From contig CANIMM010000196.1 in the NCBI GenBank assembly GCA_947468255.1, positions 1 to 6,177 of the forward strand: a stretch of 6,177 nt of DNA, written 5' to 3'. The notes under the pieces are model-generated. The model searched no databases, was not told the origin of the DNA, and saw only the letters and a program-made list of their open reading frames with translations. A program made the translations under genes and the position numbers. Position 1 is the stretch's first letter; each line of letters opens with the position of its first letter. Positions 1 through 3,851 of this stretch are shown in pieces. The stretch comes from Chitinophagaceae bacterium. GTDB taxonomy: Bacteria > Bacteroidota > Bacteroidia > Chitinophagales > Chitinophagaceae.

Positions 1-240
1 AAAATAAGCATCGCCACTAATTTCATTTACAAGCAAAGGGGGAGTCAACAGGTTACTGCCATAGACGCATTTATTTCACCCAATTACTTTCTTTGGAATA
101 CGAAACTTAGTTATGCCCTGATAAATAAACTCAATGTATTTATTGCGGTTAACAATATTACCAACATAACTTATAGCGATCTGCTAGGAAGCAGAATGCC
201 CGGCAGGTGGACCACAGCGGGAGTGAATTTCAATTGGTAA
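1..240 (+). CDS. TonB-dependent outer-membrane receptor, C-terminal fragment (5' end outside window)
   Basis: The frame beginning at base 1 is open for 79 codons and ends at TAA 238-240. The residues read as the last strands of an outer-membrane beta-barrel: alternating polar/hydrophobic segments, then NVFIAVNNITNITYSD, then a PGR-W-TAGVNFNW ending. An 'N-N-(I/L)-(T/F)-N' turn followed by a loop with PGR and a final strand ending in an aromatic residue is typical of TonB-dependent receptors in the BtuB/FhuA/CirA group. The terminal Trp would be the signal for insertion by the BAM complex. Such receptors import iron chelates, cobalamin or other large ligands using TonB energy. The plug domain, TonB box and ligand-determining part lie outside the window, so the substrate cannot be assigned. 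The gene is truncated by the window edge and shows no sign of being broken. No start is visible. Confidence 0.85.
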   Translation, partial: KISIATNFIYKQRGSQQVTAIDAFISPNYFLWNTKLSYALINKLNVFIAVNNITNITYSDLLGSRMPGRWTTAGVNFNW

Positions 241-263
241 AAGCCTCCAACTGCTTCGATGAA

Positions 264-282
264 TGAATCAGCTAGCTATTCA
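264..282 (+). terminator. Weak hairpin after the receptor gene, possible terminator
   Basis: TGAAT (264-268) pairs with ATTCA (278-282). Between them a bulged C is followed by the self-complementary AGCTAGCT, which can add two more pairs around a CTAG loop. It begins 24 bases after the receptor stop codon, where a terminator would be expected. The stem is short and AT-rich, and no run of T follows, so it does not look like a strong intrinsic terminator. Confidence 0.2.
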
Positions 283-288
283 GAACAA

Positions 289-348
289 ATCAGAAATCAA
301 TAAATCAGACATCAGACATCAAAAAATCAGACATCAGACATCAGACAT
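289..348. repeat. ATCAGAC heptanucleotide repeat cluster
   Basis: Five exact ATCAGAC units are visible. Two are head to tail at 304-317, followed by ATC and an A-run. Three are head to tail at 326-346, followed by AT. A degenerate copy, ATCAGAA, lies at 289-295, followed by ATCAATA. The two blocks look like a duplication of a short tandem array separated by AAAAA. Arrays of short units like this can change copy number by slippage. The array is non-coding here: it lies 64 bases after the receptor stop and about 240 bases before rocD. Whether the unit recurs elsewhere in the genome cannot be seen from this window. Confidence 0.85.
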
Positions 349-519
349 AATAATATCATGAATCAATTATTTATTTTATCTTGCACCCAATAACATCAAC
401 ATCCACTTACATTCTACCATAGTACCCTTTCTCAGCAGCAATCTTGACCTGCTGAATCATTAAGCGATCAGCTAATGCAAGGCTCCATTTTGTGGAGAGC
501 ACCATTTTGTAGCATCCTA

Positions 520-550
520 TTAAAGGCCTGATTGAACCAAGCTACATTTT
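520..550 (+). promoter_or_regulatory. Weak candidate promoter for rocD
   Basis: TACATTTT at 543-550 differs at one base from the Bacteroidota -7 element TAnnTTTG. A poor -33 match, TTA, lies at 520-522, 20 bases upstream. The resulting leader would be about 25-30 bases before the ATG at 586. No better match is seen between the receptor and rocD, and neither half is exact, so this is tentative. Confidence 0.25.
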
Positions 551-585
551 CAGTTTACTCCTTTTCATCTTTTTAATGATCGATT

Positions 586-1818
586 ATGCATTCCATTAAT
601 TCCATAACTGCCAATACGCAACAATTTATTGATCTGGAAGAAAAATACGGAGCACACAATTACCACCCGCTTCCAGTAGTTTTAAATCGGGGTGAAGGAG
701 TGTTTGTTTGGGATGTAGATGGTAAACGCTATTATGATTTTTTAAGCGGCTACTCCGCCGTCAACCAAGGTCACTGCCATCCACGTATTATTGAGGCATT
801 GACTGAACAGGCAAAAAAACTAACGTTAACGAGCAGAGCTTTTCACAACAATTTATTGGGCGAATATGAACAATACATGAGTTCCTATTTCGGATACGAT
901 AAGGTACTGCCGATGAATACCGGTGTAGAAGGTGGCGAAACAGCGATTAAATTGGCGCGTAGATGGGGATATACCATAAAAGGAATTGAAGCCAATCAAG
1001 CAAAAATTGTTTTTGCTGCAGGCAATTTTTGGGGAAGAACCTTGGCTGCCATCTCCTCCTCCACCGACCCCAGCTGCTACGAAAATTTTGGTCCTTACAT
1101 GCCTGGCTTTGAACTCATTGCCTACAATGACCTGGACGCCCTAGAAACTGCATTGCAGGACAAAAACGTGGCTGGCTTTATGTTTGAACCCATCCAAGGC
1201 GAGGCAGGTGTAGTAGTGCCCGACGAAGGCTATTTAACCGGTGTAAGGAATTTGTGTACGCAGTACAAGGTGCTGATGATTGCAGACGAAATTCAGACCG
1301 GGCTGGCAAGAACGGGAAAAATGCTGGCTTGCGACCATGAAGATGTGCGACCCGATATTTTGATCTTAGGCAAAGCCTTGAGTGGCGGTGTATTACCAGT
1401 TAGCGCTGTTTTGGCAGACAATGAAATTATGATGACGATCCGGCCAGGTGAACATGGCAGTACCTATGGCGGCAACCCACTGGCATGCGCAGTTGCAATG
1501 GTCGCTTTACAGGTAATCAAAGATGAACATATGATGGAAAATGCCGCCGAAATGGGCGCTTTGCTCAGAAGTGAAATTCAAGCACTTGAATCCCCTTTTA
1601 TTGAGCTGGTAAGAGGAAAAGGTTTATTGAATGCCATTGTAATGAAACATCCAAATCCTGAAGCAGCCTGGGACCTGTGTTTGACACTAAAAGAAAATGG
1701 ATTATTGGCCAAACCTACTCATGGCGATAAAATTCGCTTTGCTCCACCATTAATAATCAATCGAGAGCAGATTTTGGATGCTGTCGCGATTATTGGAAAA
1801 AGTTTAGCGACCCTTTAA
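586..1818 (+). CDS. rocD: Ornithine aminotransferase (ornithine--oxo-acid transaminase)
   Basis: This cytosolic PLP enzyme (class III, fold type I aminotransferase) moves the delta-amino group of L-ornithine to 2-oxoglutarate, giving glutamate 5-semialdehyde and glutamate. It links arginine breakdown to proline/glutamate. The 410-residue frame is full length. Lys263 (LGKALSGG) is the Schiff-base lysine, Asp234 and Gln237 (IADEIQTG) contact the cofactor, and Gly114-Thr119 (VEGGET) lies in the phosphate-binding part. Compared from memory with human OAT at a constant offset of 29 residues, the substrate-site residues Tyr26, Tyr56, Phe148, Arg151, Glu206, Thr293 (GSTYGG) and Arg384 are all present without gaps. 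Tyr26 in GAHNYHPLP is characteristic of ornithine delta-transaminase, as opposed to acetylornithine aminotransferase. The ATG at 586 gives the expected N-terminus. An ATG at 576 is out of frame, and there is no clear Shine-Dalgarno sequence. No other arginine genes are adjacent. The VIT gene follows in the same direction after 75 bases. Confidence 0.97.
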   Translation: MHSINSITANTQQFIDLEEKYGAHNYHPLPVVLNRGEGVFVWDVDGKRYYDFLSGYSAVNQGHCHPRIIEALTEQAKKLTLTSRAFHNNLLGEYEQYMSSYFGYDKVLPMNTGVEGGETAIKLARRWGYTIKGIEANQAKIVFAAGNFWGRTLAAISSSTDPSCYENFGPYMPGFELIAYNDLDALETALQDKNVAGFMFEPIQGEAGVVVPDEGYLTGVRNLCTQYKVLMIADEIQTGLARTGKMLACDHEDVRPDILILGKALSGGVLPVSAVLADNEIMMTIRPGEHGSTYGGNPLACAVAMVALQVIKDEHMMENAAEMGALLRSEIQALESPFIELVRGKGLLNAIVMKHPNPEAAWDLCLTLKENGLLAKPTHGDKIRFAPPLIINREQILDAVAIIGKSLATL

Positions 1819-1868
1819 ATATATCCCGCTTCCCTAGATTAATGCCGAATAATTAAGGCAGATAATAT

Positions 1869-1876
1869 TACCTTCG
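1869..1876 (+). promoter_or_regulatory. Possible -7 promoter element for the VIT gene
   Basis: TACCTTCG matches the Bacteroidota -7 element TAnnTTTG except for C in place of T at position 7. It lies 17 bases before the VIT start codon. No good TTG is present at the proper distance upstream. A weak stem TGCC (1843-1846)/GGCA (1857-1860) lies between the rocD stop and this element but has no T-run. VIT could therefore be transcribed from here or by read-through from rocD. Confidence 0.25.
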
Positions 1877-1893
1877 GGGCAACAAACATTTAT

Positions 1894-2604
1894 ATGGATA
1901 CCCATTTGCATCACCCCCACGTAGAAGCGCATTTAGAAAGTACCGATTTTTTAAGGGACATCGTTATCGGTATGAGTGATGGACTTACCGTTCCATTTGC
2001 ATTGGCTGCTGGATTAAGCGGTGCAGTTTCAAACAGCGGTATTATAGTCATTGCAGGCATTGCTGAAATCTGTGCGGGTAGCATTGCCATGGGGCTAGGC
2101 GGATACCTTTCAGGCAAAACAGAAGAAGATCATTATAAAAGCGAGATCCAACGAGAATATGAAGAAGTAGAAAACCTTCGCGAGGTGGAGATAAAAGAAA
2201 CCAAGGAATTTTTTGCCAATATCGGATTAAGCGAAAGATTACAGGAGGAAGCCACTGAAGAAATATCCAAGGACAAAGACCGCTGGGTGGATTTTATGAT
2301 GAAGTATGAATTGGGTCTTGAAAAACCAGATCCAAAAAGAGCTACCAAAAGTGCCCTAAATATCGGACTATCTTATGTTGTTGGCGGTATCATTCCACTC
2401 AGCCCCTATTTTTTTATTAAAAATTCTACTGAAGCATTGGAGATTTCCGTCATTGCTACACTTGCTTGCCTGTTTATTTTTGGATTCATTAAAAGTAAAA
2501 TAACCGGCATTCATCCATGGTTGGGTGCCTTGCGAGTTACCCTGATCGGTGCAATGGCCGCTGCTGCTGCATTTGGAGTAGCTAAACTATTTGATGGATA
2601 TTGA
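1894..2604 (+). CDS. VIT1/CCC1-family Fe2+/Mn2+ transporter
   Basis: This integral inner-membrane protein of 236 residues is predicted to export Fe2+ or Mn2+ from the cytoplasm, probably in exchange for protons as in plant and yeast VIT/CCC1 vacuolar transporters. The visible layout is a His-rich N-terminus (His4, 6, 7, 9, 13), TM1 about 22-43 with RDIVIGMSDGLTVPFALAAG, TM2 about 48-72, a charged cytoplasmic helical metal-binding domain about 76-145, and TM3-TM5 about 153-174, 182-201 and 209-232. Recalled metal and transport residues of Eucalyptus VIT1 map at a constant offset of 14: Asp29, Glu58 and Met66 in the membrane; Glu88, Glu91, Glu99, Glu102, Met135, Met136 and Glu139 in the metal-binding domain. 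The motif ELGLEKPDPKRA at 139-150 is a family hallmark. The ATG at 1894 is the only start giving a complete TM1 and a short hydrophilic leader. It converges with a CDF exporter, 26 bases away. Fe versus Mn preference cannot be decided from sequence. Confidence 0.93.
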   Translation: MDTHLHHPHVEAHLESTDFLRDIVIGMSDGLTVPFALAAGLSGAVSNSGIIVIAGIAEICAGSIAMGLGGYLSGKTEEDHYKSEIQREYEEVENLREVEIKETKEFFANIGLSERLQEEATEEISKDKDRWVDFMMKYELGLEKPDPKRATKSALNIGLSYVVGGIIPLSPYFFIKNSTEALEISVIATLACLFIFGFIKSKITGIHPWLGALRVTLIGAMAAAAAFGVAKLFDGY

Positions 2605-2617
2605 TTCGCCGAATTGA
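2601..2617. terminator. Small hairpin between convergent VIT and CDF genes
   Basis: ATTC (2604-2607) and GAAT (2611-2614) pair around a GCC loop. In RNA the stem can extend with G-U wobbles to 2601/2617, about seven pairs. It overlaps the VIT stop codon and lies 14 bases past the CDF stop, so it could serve both convergent transcripts. There is no T-run on either side and it is weak. No better terminator exists in the 26-bp gap. Confidence 0.2.
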
Positions 2618-2630
2618 ATGAATGGAGCTT

Positions 2631-3614
2631 TCACAACTGGTGATTATTATCGGTTGAAATATTTTCCATCGTCCACTCAATCCTTTTTTCAAAGACATGC
2701 TGCCGAACACTGCAAATTTGTTTGCTACAAAGCTTACAGCTAAAATCATTACAGCCGTCGGAATGCACAAACAATTCCATTGACTCGCCCAACTCTTTTT
2801 TTACAATATCCGACAATGCATCGATCTCACCATTGGCCTCATTGATATTGAGGTACCAAGGAATCGTAAGGTGGCAGTCGATATGAAGGGTTCCGCCGTA
2901 TTTTATAATCCGTAGATTGTGTAAGTCGATCCAGTTTTCCTTGCGATGAATATTGAGCATCACCACCATCTTATTGATCAGACTTGCATCCGCCTCATCC
3001 ATAATCCCCGATACCGAACTGCGGATGATTTTATAGCCTGTAAACATAATGATAAATGCAAAAACGATTGCTACTGCACTGTCTATCCACCATAATTTTA
3101 AAAAATACAATAAAGCAAGCCCCGCAATGATTCCAATCGTAGAGTAGGTATCGGTTTGCAAATGTTTTCCACTGGCTACCAAGGCAAGGGAATTGTTTTT
3201 TTTACCGGTTGAAATGCAAATATACCCTGCCACATAATTGATTACCCCAGTGATGGCCACCAACAATATTCCATAATCCAGTTTTTGAATAAGGTGTGGA
3301 TGAATTAAATTATTGAGCGCCTCATAAATAATTATAAAACCTGCAAATGTAATCAGGGTTCCTTCTACCGCAGCAGACAAAAACTCCGCTTTTCCATGTC
3401 CGTAGGGATGGTCTTGATCCTTGGGCTTGGCACTAACATACAAGCTATATACACCAATTAAACCTGCAATTACATTCACGGTACTTTCTAGCGCATCAGT
3501 CAAGATTGCCACTGACCCAGTAAGATACCAGGCTAGTACCTTCATTACAAAAAGTATTACCCCAACACCGGTGATTATTTTTTGAAGCCGTAAGTTTTGT
3601 TGAACGATTTGCAA
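2631..3614 (-). CDS. Cation diffusion facilitator (CDF) family metal efflux protein with Cys-rich C-terminal tail
   Basis: This inner-membrane homodimeric metal/proton antiporter of 327 residues presumably exports a divalent cation (Zn2+, Fe2+ or similar). Six membrane segments are visible at about 13-31, 33-60, 78-102, 113-133, 142-172 and 175-193, followed by a cytoplasmic ferredoxin-like domain at about 205-286. Family motifs are TDALEST-VN in TM2, DQDHPYGHGKAE (66-77) in the first cytoplasmic loop, and HLQTD (His151, Asp155) in TM5. Against recalled E. coli FieF, the site A pair Asp45/Asp49 aligns with Glu43/Asn47, while His153/Asp157 are kept. Asp66, His69 and His73 match site B. In the cytoplasmic domain His232 and His248 are kept but His261 is Asn. 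A tail with Cys288, Cys293, Cys296 and Cys301 follows. The start is TTG at 3614: an in-frame TAA lies four codons upstream with no ATG between, and the next ATG (residue 24) would cut TM1. Metal specificity is unknown. Confidence 0.93.
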   Translation of the reverse strand: MQIVQQNLRLQKIITGVGVILFVMKVLAWYLTGSVAILTDALESTVNVIAGLIGVYSLYVSAKPKDQDHPYGHGKAEFLSAAVEGTLITFAGFIIIYEALNNLIHPHLIQKLDYGILLVAITGVINYVAGYICISTGKKNNSLALVASGKHLQTDTYSTIGIIAGLALLYFLKLWWIDSAVAIVFAFIIMFTGYKIIRSSVSGIMDEADASLINKMVVMLNIHRKENWIDLHNLRIIKYGGTLHIDCHLTIPWYLNINEANGEIDALSDIVKKELGESMELFVHSDGCNDFSCKLCSKQICSVRQHVFEKRIEWTMENISTDNNHQL

Positions 3615-3631
3615 ATGAGTAGTTTATGGAG

Positions 3632-3639
3632 CAAATATA
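3632..3639 (-). promoter_or_regulatory. Candidate -7 promoter element for the CDF gene
   Basis: Read on the minus strand this is TATATTTG, an exact TAnnTTTG match, followed by C as often seen. The nearest upstream TTG (3668-3666 on the minus strand) is 26 bases away, slightly longer than the usual roughly 17-23. Only 17 bases separate the element from the TTG start codon, so the transcript leader would be about ten bases. Confidence 0.45.
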
Positions 3640-3696
3640 CTTTCATTTGATTGCTGTTTACCATACAATTCTGAAATAAGCCTTTTTTGCCTAAAA

Positions 3697-3711
3697 GATC
3701 AATCATTGATC
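3697..3711. promoter_or_regulatory. Perfect 15-bp palindrome in the CDF/valS divergent region
   Basis: GATCAAT (3697-3703) and ATTGATC (3705-3711) are exact reverse complements around a single C. An odd-centred dyad with 7-bp arms is a shape commonly bound by dimeric repressors. It lies about 28 bases upstream of the CDF TTG-like -33 position and about 75 bases upstream of the valS -33. No regulator gene is in the window, so operator function is inference. Confidence 0.35.
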
Positions 3712-3760
3712 CATTCCAATCTTTTTAAAGCAGTATTTGACTAATTGAATATTGAATAGC

Positions 3761-3786
3761 CCCATTACCTATAACCTAGGAATGGG
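3761..3786. promoter_or_regulatory. Imperfect inverted repeat abutting the valS promoter
   Basis: CCCATT (3761-3766) pairs with AATGGG (3781-3786), and inside it CCTA (3768-3771) pairs with TAGG (3777-3780). One A (3767) is bulged and five bases form the loop: ten pairs in 26 bases. Its right edge touches the TTG -33 box at 3787. No plus-strand gene ends just upstream that would need a terminator, so a protein-binding site or upstream control element for valS is more likely. This is inference from position and symmetry only. Confidence 0.35.
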
Positions 3787-3819
3787 TTGTAATAAATGAA
3801 AGGTCAATTCGTACATTTG
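3787..3819 (+). promoter_or_regulatory. Promoter of valS (Bacteroidota type)
   Basis: TTG at 3787-3789 and TACATTTG at 3812-3819 match the Bacteroidota primary sigma-factor consensus (TTG, spacer, TAnnTTTG) exactly, with a 22-base spacer. The expected transcription start near 3825 gives a leader of about 27 bases before the ATG at 3852. That is too short for a structured tRNA-sensing leader such as a T-box. This is the best promoter in the window. Confidence 0.7.
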
Positions 3820-3851
3820 CAGTAATTTAAAACAGGAATAATTGTTCAATA

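Larger units (their letters stand above)
241..585. other. Intergenic region with repeats upstream of rocD
   Basis: This 345-bp stretch separates the receptor stop from the rocD start. It holds, in order: a weak hairpin just after the receptor (264-282); a cluster of ATCAGAC heptamers (289-348); an AT-rich stretch; a short minus-strand open frame of 32 codons (505 down to 407); a 5-bp hairpin and 9-bp direct repeat inside that frame (483-510); and a weak promoter-like element before rocD (520-550). No tRNA or other RNA gene was recognised, and no credible plus-strand gene. The minus-strand frame has an ATG with AGGA about nine bases upstream and protein-like composition, but it is too short to call a gene. 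Confidence 0.7.

Noticed and set aside
289..348. Possible CRISPR array
   Set aside because: The units are 7 bp and mostly contiguous, with no 25-40 bp repeats or unique spacers and no cas genes nearby.
586..1818. Acetylornithine aminotransferase (argD) or GABA aminotransferase
   Set aside because: The ornithine aminotransferase residues (Tyr26, Tyr56, Arg151) and gapless colinearity with human OAT favour the delta-transaminase. No arginine biosynthesis genes are adjacent.
1911..2348. Minus-strand open frames of 68 and 71 codons (1911-2117, 2133-2348)
   Set aside because: They lie wholly inside the VIT gene on the opposite strand. Their sequences show no domain-like pattern, while the VIT frame has clear family motifs.
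2582..2770. 62-codon minus-strand frame over the VIT/CDF junction
   Set aside because: It is a different frame of the same strand as the CDF C-terminus. The CDF frame carries the conserved cytoplasmic domain and the Cys cluster.
3615..3650. ATG-started 11-codon plus-strand frame in the divergent region
   Set aside because: It is very short, overlaps the CDF promoter element on the other strand, and has no supporting signal.
3820..3851. T-box or attenuator controlling valS
   Set aside because: The predicted leader is only about 27 bases, with no room for a specifier stem or antiterminator, and the strong dyad lies upstream of the promoter.
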